From NCBI GenBank assembly GCA_009760855.2, contig WPIO01000115.1:1038501-1102500 (forward strand): a stretch of 64,000 nt of DNA. The letters run 5' to 3'. Source of the DNA: Cristatella mucedo. Lineage: Eukaryota; Bryozoa; Phylactolaemata; Cristatellidae. Below the pieces are notes generated by a model. That model saw nothing but the letters and a program-made list of their open reading frames with translations. It did no database searches and was not told the DNA's origin. The position numbers were made by a program, and so were the translations under genes. Positions 48,076-57,955 of the stretch are shown here, piece by piece (position 1 is the first letter of the stretch; every line of letters begins with the position of its first letter).

Positions 48076-48099
48076 TGTATTGAATGCATTTGTATTTCG

Positions 48100-48218
48100 C
48101 TGCAAGAGAACTTAATCTCTATTCATGTGCTTCACATATGCCTCGGGGCTAGAGCCCACGACCTCAGCCAGACAAGTCCTTGGTCGAGGCGAGCACCTTA
48201 ACCGCTACACCAAACCTT
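48100..48218 (-). mobile_element. SINE-1 copy just before a DUOX exon
   Basis: On minus: GGTTTGGTGTAGCGGTTAAG (A-box region), GGCTGAGGTCGTGGGCTCTA (B-box region), then the tail with AGAGATTAAGTTCTCTTGCA. One of the best SINE-1 copies. It ends about 45 bases from the DUOX exon acceptor. Confidence 0.8.
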
Positions 48219-48264
48219 AGCAACGGCCATAGCAGCCTGACGAGCATCACCATGTTCATTACAG

Positions 48265-48654
48265 GTGTCACGGCGATGACATTTCGCAAGCCGGTCAAAC
48301 TTCCAGTACAAGTCGGGGCAGTGGGTGTGCATTGCCTGCCTGCCACTGGGTGAGAACGACTACCACCCGTCCAGGCTCACGTCGGTGCTGCACGAGGACT
48401 TCCTGTCGGTGCACGTGCGAGCCGTCGGTCCGTGGACGAACCACCTGAGGCAGATGTACGACAGGGAGAATCTGATGGGCAGCCCATACCCTAAGCTCTA
48501 TTTGGACGGGCCATACGGCGAGGGCCACCAAGACTTGTACCACTTCGGCGTGTCCGTGCTCATTGGAGGCGGCATTGGCGTCACAACCTTCGCCACTATC
48601 CTGAAAGACCTCGTGCAGAAATCCAAAATGAGCCTCAAGGTCGACTGCAAGAAG
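48265..48654 (+). pseudogene. DUOX: DUOX exon: FAD-binding and first NADPH-binding part
   Basis: After the AG at 48263-48264 it reads [10 protein letters not shown], a one-base shift at GTCAAAC (about 48294-48300), then [71 protein letters not shown] and [19 protein letters not shown] to CKK, then donor GTACGT. The FAD motif usual in DUOX (HPFTLTS) is HPSRLTS here, and the NADPH motif GGGIGVTPF has Thr for Pro. These changes at cofactor positions add to the impression of decay. The exon boundaries match those I recall for animal DUOX. Confidence 0.85.
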
Positions 48655-48764
48655 GTACGTCAGCCCACCAACCTAGCGGCTGTCTCGACGATGCTTGAAA
48701 GGTAACAAAGGTCTCCCAAGAGTATGAAGCTGAGTCGATAAGCTGCTAACTACGTTTGTAACTT

Positions 48765-49742
48765 TACTTTGATTCCTCCGAGCCCTCGAGCATCTCAAAT
48801 TCTCTCAACTTACTTGCGGCATGTATTGATGACATCCACACATAGACGGCAGCAAATTTTCTAAAACTAAACGATGATGAAAATAAATTACTAGCTATGG
48901 GCGAACTCATTGCGATTGACGAATTGGAAAGGCTGACAAAAATTGGCTCTGCCGGAATATCTCTAGTTAAACGAGCTTGAAATTCAAGTTTCATATCCCA
49001 AGCGACCTCTTTTTAGACGACCATATTAGCTCCACAGTCAAATCTGAGTATTTTCAGCTTAATAACTATTACTTACTGGCTTAGCAGCATGTGCGATCAG
49101 GCGATTGCAGCTGGTGCAAAACTCGGCAGCTAGGCTGGCCTGTCGTGAGCTTCACAGTTGCCACATTACACCACTTCTCACCGACCTGCACTGGCTACCA
49201 GTCAAGCAACGGATTGACTTCAAGGTTTTGTCGCTCACTTTTAGGTCACCATATTCTTTGGATCCAGCCTATCTCTTAGATATACTCCCCCACCAGACCA
49301 AGAATCGTACCAATAACTTTTCGGAATCCAACAGTCTACCAATACCTCGTATAAACCTCAAATACTTTGGAGACCGTGAATTTAGTTCGTATGCTCCCAA
49401 AGCCTGGAACTCCCTCCTGACCTGCGTCAGATCATATTCCTTGACCTGGCCACATTTAAAAAGAACTTATAATCTCTACTATTTAGGACAGCATTTAGAG
49501 GGTCCTTGCCATTCGTCCTGGATGTGCTTATGTGTGCTGACACTGTGCATGCTGCCACTAACCAAATTTGCATGCTAACCCTGTGCATGTCACCCCTAAC
49601 CATGTTATTCATTTCGTTTGTTTATCGAGCATGACTTTACTCACCATTCCATTGCATTTCCCTTTGCAGCAAATGTCAAGTGCCTAGAGAGAGATTAAGT
49701 TCTCTGAGGGCACTTTATCAAGTGCATTAATATTACTACTTA
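48765..49742 (+). mobile_element. LINE A copy
   Basis: Starts TTTGATTCCTCCGAGCCCTC (the FDPSQPSS region just after the catalytic box), has a deletion around 49060, then a long C-terminal frame (49105-49578: LQLVQNSAARLACRELHSCH ... SYAPKAWNSLLTC) and 3'UTR with hairpin and ATT-type tail to about 49740. Confidence 0.85.
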
Positions 49743-49829
49743 GGGGAGAAAGGAGTGGCTTGGTGGGTGTGGAGGGGCTGGAGATCTGAGCTTGCAGCTG
49801 TTTCGCTACGCTCGATAGACCAACGAGTG

Positions 49830-50312
49830 ACCTTTTTGAGTGCTACGAACCAGAGCTGCAATGCCTGAGTCTGGTGCTGCGTGGTACAAGCATGCTGAAA
49901 CTTTAACCGTCGATCAGGCGAAGAATCGCACAACCCTCTGTTCTGACTCGAATCATTTAGCCATTCCTATTAAGAACCTCAAAAGCCTTGGAGACCGTGC
50001 CTTCAGCTGCTACGCTTCCAAAGCCTGGCACTCACCACAGAAGCATGCCACAACATCCAGTGATATGACATTTAAAAAGAAGCTTACAACTAACCTGTTT
50101 ATTACAGCTTTTAGTAGGCCCTTGTAATTTGTCCTTTTCGTGCACGTACCTGCTTACTTGCTCGTGCCTGCACATTGCTATCGTTTTAATTATTGTCGCT
50201 AATTTTGCCATAGAATATTTGGTAATGCTGTATACGCTGCTTCTGCAAAGTGCCTAGAGATGGATTCAATTCTCCGAGGGCGCAATACAAATGTATTATT
50301 ATTACTATTAGT
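49830..50312 (+). mobile_element. LINE A-related 3' fragment (divergent subfamily)
   Basis: Frame 49840-50127 reads AKNRTTLCSDSNHLAIPIKN, SLGDRAFSCYASKAWHSPQK and ends FITAFSRPL. The 3'UTR and hairpin (GAGATGGATTCAATTCTCCG) differ more from the other copies; the tail is ATT-type. Confidence 0.7.
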
Positions 50313-50689
50313 CAGCAGCTTAAAGAGTAACAAAGTCCGCAGAGACGCCAATTATGTGTTTGGTGATCGAGGCGAGTAGTTTGCTAGCTTTTGCCGAAGG
50401 AAAACGTCGGACAAAATTGGAGGCCCACTTCCAGGTAAACTGATCACTGTGGTATTCAGCTTCCATGCTTACCTCTACCTCTATTTTCACGTTCGGAGCT
50501 TTCGTTCTCTATTCAGCTCTACGTCTATCTCTTTTATCCGAAGACCAGACAAATTATAGGTACCACGCCTACTTCTCTACTTCTGAGATGCCCAAATTTA
50601 CTCGTGCTTTGGCAAACTAAAACATTAAATCTATCCCCAAACTATGGTTGTACCACAACCTTTCAAAGGACATTGGTAGCACAGCATAG
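50313..50689. other. No feature recognised
   Basis: Unassigned intronic DNA. Confidence 0.45.
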
Positions 50690-51790
50690 GCTTCCTCTTC
50701 TATGCAGATGAATCTCGGTTTCACTAATACTTTGACTCATCCCAGCCCTAGAGCACATTGAATTCACTCAACTCCGTTGCTGCGTTCATTGATGCTATCC
50801 TCGCATAGATGGCAGTAAACTTTCTCAAATTAAGTGAGATAAAACCGGCCTAATAACTGTGGGCAAACCAAGTTTGACTTAAAATGGGAAAAATATGTTA
50901 ACAATTAGATGTGCCAGTATATCTTTAGCTGCATCTGCACTAAATCTGAGTGCTCCGTTCGAAAGGAACCCAGCACAATCCGACCACACTACCACCACTC
51001 TCAAACTGCCTACTTTCAGCTACTTGGCATTGCTAAAATTTGGACCTGCGTGTACAGGAATACTAGATCCACATTTTTTTAAAGAATTTTCGACATCTCG
51101 TCTCAATTTCTGTAACTTACTGCTTGCTGATCTACCGGCATGTGCAATCAGGCGCTTGAATTTAGACAAGAATTGACAGGTAGGTTTGACTGCCGCGAGT
51201 ATTGTAGTGGCCGCATCACACCAGTTTTCGGTGACTTGAACTGGCTTCCAATCAAGCAGTGCTATTGACTTAAAAGTTCTGTCATTCACGTTCAGGTACC
51301 TCTATGCTCCTGCTCCAGCCTACCTATCAGAACTGTTTTCCACCAGGCTAGGCATCGTAGATTCCGGTTTTCTGAATCGAATCGTCTAGCAACACCTCAT
51401 ACGAGCCTTAACTCCTTGGGAGACCGTGCCCTAAAATCGTTTATATATTTCCAAAGCATGGAACTCGCTCTCGGTAGACGTCACAACACCCCCGTGACTT
51501 GACGATAATTGAGAAGACGCTGAAAATGCACCCGTTTATCACGGAGTTTAGTGTGTTCTTGTGATTGGTTCTTTGTGAACTTATGCTTGCTGACAGTGTG
51601 CATGCTTCCACTTACCATAATTACAAGTTACATGATTACGGGCGTGTCACCTCTAACAAGGTGGGGCTGGTTAGCATTGTGCATGTGACCACTAACTATT
51701 TGGTTATGCTTCCTTTTAAGAAAATGCAATTTGTTTAGAAAGAGATCAGGTTCTCCAAGGAGCTTTACAAATATATTGTGGTTATTAGAA
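50690..51790 (+). mobile_element. Old LINE A copy
   Basis: Decayed from the catalytic box region (CTTCCTCTTCTATGCAGATG at about 50691) through the thumb (50895-51176 frame reading FSTSRLNFCNLLLADLPACA) to a mutated 3' end with AGAGATCAGGTTCTCCAAGG near 51741. Confidence 0.7.
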
Positions 51791-52309
51791 TACTCATTTA
51801 GAAAGTGAAACACAGCTAGGAGAACTCTAGAAAAAGCTATTTAGTTTTCGTAGTGTCTTTTTTAGCAAAGACTCGAAAGCGGGAATCATAAAATCTGTCT
51901 AAAATATGTAGGAATCCTAGTTTCGTAAGAAGCAAATAAGTTAAGTCAGGGGTAAGTGTCAGTCACTCTAAAGAGTCAGCGTGGCTGTGAGTGTAGTCTG
52001 ACCTGTGTAATATAGCTGACTTAGGTAGATCGTCCCTAATAGTTGAGCTCGATAACTAGGAAGGATTTTATATCGCTTTGAACCGAGTCTCTATTTTGCG
52101 GTAATGTTCTCACCTTTGTACAATGCGTTTTGTACAACAATAGAGTTGGTGGCATCTCCGGGAACAATTCAGACAGAAAAGACACAAGCCTATTGTCATT
52201 AAGTCAAATTCAGTGACCTGAGCACCAGTCATTGCTTTTAGGTCCACTCTGTCTACTTCCCGTACTCTAACGCTTTCAGATTTAGTCTCTAAACTTTACT
52301 AGGTTATTT
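51791..52309. other. No feature recognised
   Basis: Unassigned intronic DNA; perhaps the decayed 5' part of the next LINE fragment. Confidence 0.4.
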
Positions 52310-53220
52310 ATATGTGTGCAGATGAGGAACAGCTGTATTTGCTCTTTGATTCTATTCAGCAATCCAGCACAAGCTATTCTCTCATGATGTTTCTTGCAGA
52401 ATGTATAACTGATATTCACGCATTTCTTGCAGCAGTTTTTTTGAACGACGGCCAAAAGAGATTGCCAATTATGGCCTAACTAAGCGATACATGGAAATAT
52501 TAAAAACTAATCATCTAAATGCACCAGAGTATCTTTTAATTTTAAGATTCCCTCTCTCTTTCTCAAACTTTCCCTGTCTCAGTGTCTGCCTGTCTGTTTG
52601 TTTCTTACTCCCAGTCTCTTACCTTTACGAAATCATGGTACTATAATAAAGCATAACTTTTCAATAAACAAGTGCGTCAGCATATTAATCAATTTGCATC
52701 ATTGCGCTTATATTTACATTGCCAAAGGTTTAGAACATTCGTGCTTGCTTACGTTCAGAGTAGCAGCAAAGCTGGCCTTTGCATTAATGCCTGTCCAAAA
52801 GCATTTAATAACTCTTTCATTGTCGGTCGTCCTATCCGGGCCATTAGAACCTATCGGCAGGTGCAACAATCGGATGCCTGTCACACGTGAACATAAAACC
52901 AGAATTTTGCTTCGATTATCTAATACCTGACCTATTCGTCGGTGAGCAGTGCATCGTTCTGGAGGCTGCCATTAACCTTGAGGTTCCTCCCTTCATCCTG
53001 TTGTACTGGCCTATCTGTGAAAATAGCTTTATAATACAATCAAGCATCAGGGTTTTCTGATTCCGGTCGTTCGATTGTGCCTTTACAAACTTTAAATAGT
53101 TTGGACATCGTGCCTTCAATTTTCAGAGCCTGGAAATCCCAATCGAGCGAAGTGAAGTCATCCCTTAAATTTCCTGCTTTCAAAAGGAATCCGGAAAACT
53201 TTTTCCCCTCAAGTCTTTAA
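52310..53220 (+). mobile_element. Very old LINE A remnants
   Basis: ATGTGTGCAGATGAGGAACA near 52311 (YADD region), TTGAACGACGGCCAAAAGAG near 52441 (KLNDDKT region) and a C-terminal piece near 53080-53150. Frames are lost. Confidence 0.45.
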
Positions 53221-53392
53221 TTTGTCCGACTGAATTTTCTTTTTTCACTCGCATTTTCTGAAATTGCAAATGTTTGGAATAACCAAATCATATTATTCAT
53301 GTAAGCATATTTTAAATGCCCAGAATGTTATTTTGATTTTGGATTGCCGTATACTTCATTATTAGTGGACATTTTCCTAACACAGGGGTTCT

Positions 53393-53568
53393 TAACCTGT
53401 GGGTCGTGACCCCTTTGGGGATCGAATGACCGTTTCACAGGGGTCACCTAAGGCTATCGGAAAACGCGAATTTCCACATTTTGCACTCAGATATATTATG
53501 GTTGGGGTCTCTAAAACCTGAGGAACTGTATTAAAAGGTCGCAGCATTTGGAAGATTGAGAACCACTA
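53393..53568. mobile_element. SPIN-like non-autonomous hAT element
   Basis: Starts CAGGGGTTCTTAACCTGTGG and ends (reverse) TAGTGGTTCTCAATCTTCC, imperfect terminal inverted repeats typical of hAT. The inner sequence (GTCGTGACCCCTTTGGGG, TTTCACAGGGGTCACCTAAG, CTGAGGAACTGTATTAAAAG) closely resembles the SPIN family known from many tetrapods and some invertebrates. Flanks TCCTAACA and TCCTTGCG would be an eroded 8-bp target duplication. The element has no transposase and is only 176 bases. Confidence 0.8.
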
Positions 53569-53847
53569 TCCTTGCGGGTAGATGGACACATCTCATCCCG
53601 AAAACTAATCAAGATTCAGATATTCTCATTTCTCTCAGACAGGGAACAACTCATACGTGACGTTATTTAGTGTGTACGCTCAGCACTGCAAAATTTTGTA
53701 ATAATGCATTTGCAGTTGCAAGCTGGCCATTAGAGGCTCGTTTGCAAAATATGAGCATCATCAGGATTACAAGCTGTCGAAGTGCTATTATTGCTGAAGC
53801 ATGTTTTTAGTAGTCCAATCGAGTTTTATAAAAAAAACAAGACTGCT

Positions 53848-53940
53848 CACTTCTACTCGGAGCGACGATACTTTCTTTAAATTCAGGGACATTATCGAGA
53901 ATTTAAAAAGAAAAACCCGTCGCTCCGAGCAGATCTGACC
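53848..53940. repeat. Long imperfect palindrome
   Basis: CTCGGAGCGACG (53856-53867) pairs with CGTCGCTCCGAG (53918-53929), and TTTAAATTC (53876-53884) with GAATTTAAA (53899-53907). Pairing extends weakly outward. It could be a foldback element, a MITE remnant or a transcribed hairpin. Confidence 0.7.
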
Positions 53941-54100
53941 GGTCTGTTTTTTATTTTGATTGCATATATACATTTTATAGATTGCATAAATTTTGATTTT
54001 GATTGTATATATGTATATAAGATTGGAAAAAACTTTCACGTGCCGTGTTTAATTAATCATTTCCTATTATATCAAAATAAATTACTAATTTAATAATAAT

Positions 54101-54790
54101 TTAATGAAATAGTAACTTTAATACTGCACATGATCTTTCTCCTGTGGGGGTCGAGCAGGCTACCCAGGTGACCCGGTTAACGAATAGGGACCACACGGCT
54201 TCCGAACCGGTAATGGCGTCGGAAATGCAGTTCCATCTTAAAGCCGTCCTCTCCGAGCTTGGAATGCCGAGTACGGCCAGGCAAGCTTCATTTTCTTGCC
54301 ACCAGCTGTCGAGAGCCCCGACCACGAAACGCCTCACCACTGCCGACCGGTAGCAGGCGGTCAGGAAAGACCGGACAATAGCCACATATTTATCGCACTT
54401 GTTCGTGGCCGCCACAATCAGAGCATTCTCAGTGCAGTCAAATGGCACCGTCACATCCACAATTACCAAGTCAGTGCCGTTGTCAACGACCAGGTCCGGC
54501 TTGAGAGTCAGAACACTGGCAAGCGGGAGGGCCATCAGACATGCAGTTGAGCGTGGTGGCCGGAAGAGCTCTGATTAGGCGGTCCAGAACTGGGATGTGT
54601 CGGGCCATAATTGCATGCAGCATCGGCCGGCAGTGGCTCTGCACGTGGCAAACGGTGTCTGCCTCCGTGCGGCTGCAGCTGCAACTGGTATCCAGTCACA
54701 GAGCATGCCCGACTCCTGGCAGAAGCCACTTGCAGCACGGCCGGGTGGGCTCTGTGCACGAACCCCAAGGCCCGAAACGACAGACCAAGA
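54101..54790 (-). mobile_element. R2-like retrotransposon C-terminus (zinc knuckle and restriction-like endonuclease)
   Basis: On minus, about 54690-54535 reads CSRTEADTVCHVQSHCRPML, a CCHC-type knuckle as found before the endonuclease of R2-group elements. After a frameshift at about 54535 the frame 54535-54101 reads LKPDLVVDNGTDLVIVDVTV then PFDCTENALIVAATNKCDKY: the PD...D...K signature of the restriction-like endonuclease, followed by the KY motif. It ends with a stop at 54101. The element type differs from the APE-type LINE A and B. It is 5' truncated with a (CA)n array at its 5' side (54.83 kb). Confidence 0.75.
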
Positions 54791-54825
54791 CCCGTCAAGA
54801 ATATGTAAATGTAAGCACACAAACA

Positions 54826-54857
54826 CACACACACACACGCACACACACACACGCACG

Positions 54858-54901
<44 letters not shown>

Positions 54902-54935
54902 AATATACATATATAGAGAGAGAGAGAAAGAGAGA
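54826..54935. repeat. (CA)n microsatellite with (GA)n edge
   Basis: (CA)n at 54826-54899, then TATATA and GAGAGA to 54937. Confidence 0.95.
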
Positions 54936-55104
54936 GATGCAGGCTGAGCACATACAAACTCTGTTTCTACATCTTCTCGTTTTTAACAGATTGACGTACG
55001 TAGCTTTACAAAATTTACGGCCGAGTACTAGCCAGTGACGCTATTAACCTGATCAATATACACGCATTGGCTTTTTACTGGTTCCGTTTGGCGTTTGTTT
55101 GAGG

Positions 55105-55595
55105 GGAAATGTAATGTAATGTAATGTATCTCCTTCAGTAACTCCACAAAGTCATAAAGACCATGTGGGTGTTACGCAGGAGAGTTTTGTATAGCCCACT
55201 CACAGCCTAAGCTGCTTTCGGTACGCATTCGGTACCCAACAGACTTCTTCTCACGCAACAAAGAGAAAGTGGGAAGCATAGCAGAGTTAGGAGAGCAGTT
55301 GAGGTAGTGAGTAGCATAGAAGTAGCAGTTCAGGACCGCTGAAAAAGATGTGCCATAGTCGGCAGTTGGAGAGTAGATGTCGTTGCGTAAGAATTGTGAA
55401 AGCGAGTTCCACAGTCTAGGACCTGCAGAGCTAAAGCTTCTGTCACCAACTGTCTTTAAGTGGTGGAATGGGACAGCTAATTTATTGTCCACACATGACC
55501 TGAGGGCGCAAACAGGCTGAAACTTATGCAGCAGTTCAGCGAGGTACGAAGGAGCCAAGCCATGGCGGGCTTTGTGGGTCAGCCTAAGAACTGAT
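55105..55595 (-). mobile_element. LINE B 3' half, minus strand
   Basis: (AATGT)n tail at 55109-55127, then the 3' end and an open C-terminal frame (55558-55172): MAPSYLAELLHKFQPVCALR, TVGDRSFSSAGPRLWNSLS. One of the clearest examples of the pentanucleotide tail of LINE B. Confidence 0.85.
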
Positions 55596-55814
55596 TTGCT
55601 GCTAGTACTGATTTCACAGTTTCATGGAACTAAATACTGTTGGCTCTTCTGATCACTTGATGCACTGCTCCGCATGATGGCTGAGTGACGATTAGCAAGA
55701 ATTAGGTATTATTGCTTTTGTTTGGCTTGCATTCTTTTGAATGCTAATCTAAGCACGATGCTTGCGTATTCTAGCAATCATGTTAAAGCAGAATTACTTG
55801 ATGGTGATCAGCAT

Positions 55815-55965
55815 ATGGGAAGAGGTAGATTAATCCTGTGGTTAAGGTGCTCCCCCGACCAAGTTCTGGCTGAGGTCGAGGGCTCGAGGCCCGAGGAATA
55901 TGCGAAGCATCTGAATAGAGATTAAGTTCTCTTAAGGAGCTATACAAGTGAGTTGTATATTTTTT
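55815..55965 (+). mobile_element. SINE-1 copy, plus strand
   Basis: tRNA-like head (GTAGATTAATCCTGTGGTTA, AAGGTGCTC), B-box region GAGGTCGAGGGCTCGAGGCC, then the tail GAATAGAGATTAAGTTCTCT and an AT-rich end with TTGTATATTT. The only head-to-tail + copy in the window. Confidence 0.8.
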
Positions 55966-56034
55966 TGAATTTATTTTCGTAGGCGAGACCCTTCACTTCA
56001 ATACTGGCTTTGTTAACAGCCCCATTTTTGCATA

Positions 56035-56195
56035 GCCGCATAAGTGTCTTTAACGACCCTGAAGGCTTTCACCACCACTTCCAGTTGACAATAAAGGATT
56101 GCCCACTAGGATTTGAACTCACGGCCTTGGTGTTGAAGAGCGAACACCTTATTTCCTGGGCTATCGCAGCTATTATGCTCCCAGGTAGCACCTCC
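56035..56195 (-). mobile_element. SINE-2 copy, minus strand
   Basis: On minus: GATAGCCCAGGAAATAAGGT (A-box region), CCGTGAGTTCAAATCCTAGT (B-box), then AGTGGTGGTGAAAGCCTTCA, matching the copies at 31.8 and 47.7 kb. Confidence 0.65.
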
Positions 56196-56389
56196 GGAAA
56201 AGACTAATACAGATTTATGTCTGCAATTTTTAACATGATCAAGACCAAAAAACTGTTTTACATCATAAGCTGCTGACGTTTAGAAGGTATAGATTAAGGT
56301 CAAGATCGGCTTAATGATGAGCCATTTATTTACCAAAGAAACTTTCCCGCGGTAATTGCATCACAATACATACAATTTAGTGCTTTAGA

Positions 56390-56925
56390 TAATAATAATG
56401 ATATTAATAATATTAATACACTTGATAAAGTGCCCTTGGAGAACTCAATCTCTTTCTAGGCGCTTTACATTTGCTGCAGTAGGAAACGCGATTGAATGAT
56501 GAGTAATATCATGCTAGATATGCAAAATGAATAACAGGGTTAGGGGTGACATGCACAGGGTCAGCATCCAAATGTGGTTAGTAGCAGCATGCTCAGTGTC
56601 AGCAGGCATATGCACGTGAAGGACGAATCAAAGGGACCCAGTAAATGCTGTCCTAAATATGTGTGTCTTTAAATTATTTTTAAATGTGGTCAAGTCAGGG
56701 GATGTTCTGACGCAGGTCGGGAGGGAGTTCCAGGCTTTGGGAGCATATGAACTAAATGCACAGTCTCCAAAGGATTTGAGGTTTGTACGAGGTATTGATA
56801 AACGGTTGGATTCCGAAAAGCAGGTGGTACGATGCTTGGCCTGTTGGGGTAGTAGATCTGAGAGATAGGCTGGAGCCAAGAATGGAGGGACCAAAAAGTG
56901 AGCTACAAAACCTTGAAGTCAAACA
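56390..56925 (-). mobile_element. 5'-truncated LINE A copy, minus strand
   Basis: Tail of ATT-type repeats at about 56389-56420, hairpin (GATAAAGTGCCC...), 3'UTR and an open C-terminus (56894-56628: SFGDCAFSSYAPKAWNSLP ... FRTAFTGSL). Confidence 0.85.
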
Positions 56926-57235
56926 GATATAACCAAGTACTTATGTGTCAGGCTGGGTTCTTCCTTAGTAAAAAGGTTCGATGAACTTTGTTCGTCTCAG
57001 AACCTGTTTACCACCCACAATCGAAATATTGAAATAAGCAACGTTGGTACTAATGTCTGTAATAATGAAGAGTTGACTTTTGTGATCACCCAAACTGTAG
57101 TGCTGTAATAACATTGAACTCCCTGTGTAATGGCTCGCAGTCGGCTCATAGTGACTGGCACCGAATTTTGCATTGTTATTTGTCATTTACCCGTATAATT
57201 GACGTGTAATCAAACCAAAATTGTCTTTTTAAAAG

Positions 57236-57391
57236 GTATACTTTATATGGGTTACTCAAAGCCAAAAGCAGTTCGAATGGTTAGTGGATATCATACGTGA
57301 AGTGGAAGATGCTGACGTGAACAACATGGTGTCAGTGCACTTATTTATTACTCAGTTTTACAAGAAATTCGATATTCGCACAACTATGCTC
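57236..57391 (+). CDS. DUOX: DUOX exon: NADPH-binding middle part
   Basis: Exactly 52 codons between AG (57234-57235) and GT (57392), no stop. Reads [52 protein letters not shown], matching the YFIWV...FEW...VSVHI.ITQ..EKFDLRTTML stretch of animal DUOX. Substitutions are conservative, unlike the first exon. Confidence 0.9.
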
Positions 57392-57576
57392 GTAAGTTTT
57401 CTGTCAATTGAGCTGGTGGCGTCAAGCCAATTCAGTGTTCGTTCCTGTATTGTGGCTTCTTCAAAATATCTGGTCGGCTCGACTTTAGCTGACATCGGAA
57501 GCAGACCTATGATCCACCCACGAGGAGATCAAATGCACTTTCCGTATTTAACCATTAAATTATCTATTTTTCGCAG

Positions 57577-57705
57577 TACATATGCGAAAGGCACTTTCAG
57601 AAGATCTCGGGACGTAGTTCTTTTACGGGCTTGCAATCGGTGACTCACTTCGGGCGGCCGGATTTCTTCACATTCTTAAGTACGGTTCGCTTGGAGCACA
57701 GTGAG
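57577..57705 (+). CDS. DUOX: DUOX exon: YICERHFQK segment
   Basis: 43 codons between TTCGCAG (ending 57576) and GTAAGA (57706), no stop. Reads [43 protein letters not shown]. It matches the family YICE.HFQ...SLFTGL..HFGRP block. Confidence 0.9.
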
Positions 57706-57821
57706 GTAAGAAAACTGAAGCTGTACCGCTCAAATAAACTAGGTTCTTTATTTATGCACACCTAAACTATCTACCAGTGTTGCCTCACGTCTGCAACTTA
57801 CCTAATTTGTTTTTATTTTAG

Positions 57822-57955
57822 GTGGCGAAAATTGGCGTGTTCAGCTGCGGTCCACTAGCATGACTAAAGTTGTTACTCAGGCTTGCTCGAAGCTCAACCA
57901 AATACGTACAAACCACGCCGACCCACTGTTCTATCATCATTCTGAAAACTTTTAA
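57822..57955 (+). pseudogene. DUOX: DUOX terminal exon with one-base deletion
   Basis: After TTATTTTAG the frame reads VAKIGVFSCGP, then one base is missing at CCACTAGCATG (about 57852-57862), after which the +1 frame reads MTKVVTQACSKLNQIRTNHA and DPLFYHHSENF to a TAA at 57953-57955. The CGP motif belongs to the NADPH-binding C-terminus of the NOX/DUOX family. Without the shift the exon would have 44 codons. Confidence 0.85.

Larger units (their letters stand above)
48655..57235 (+). other. DUOX intron, 8.6 kb, filled with transposons
   Basis: GTACGT at 48655 to AAAAG at 57235. It holds LINE A copies at 48.77, 49.83, 50.69, 52.3 and 56.39 kb, a LINE B copy at 55.11 kb, an R2-like fragment at 54.1 kb, a SPIN-like element at 53.39 kb, a palindrome at 53.85 kb and SINEs at 55.8 and 56.0 kb. 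Confidence 0.8.
48265..57955 (+). pseudogene. DUOX: Dual oxidase, 3' end of gene (last four exons)
   Basis: Four collinear exons encode the C-terminal FAD/NADPH-binding dehydrogenase domain of a dual oxidase, the membrane enzyme that passes electrons from NADPH to oxygen to make hydrogen peroxide. Exons: 48265-48654, 57236-57391, 57577-57705, 57822-57955. All acceptors and donors are GT/AG and phases fit (each junction is codon-complete; the first exon starts in phase with G|GT). The protein ends HHSENF, close to the HHYENF end of animal DUOX. Two single-base frameshifts (one gained base near 48297, one lost near 57858) break the frame; either the gene is a recent pseudogene or the assembly has indel errors. 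The peroxidase, EF-hand and transmembrane exons would lie upstream, but I could not find them in this window. No related NOX fits as well. Confidence 0.85.

Noticed and set aside
55815-55895. tRNA gene candidates from A- and B-box matches
   Set aside because: The matches (also at 19.97, 43.4, 47.65, 48.2 and 62.4 kb) continue into shared SINE bodies and tails and do not fold into complete tRNAs.
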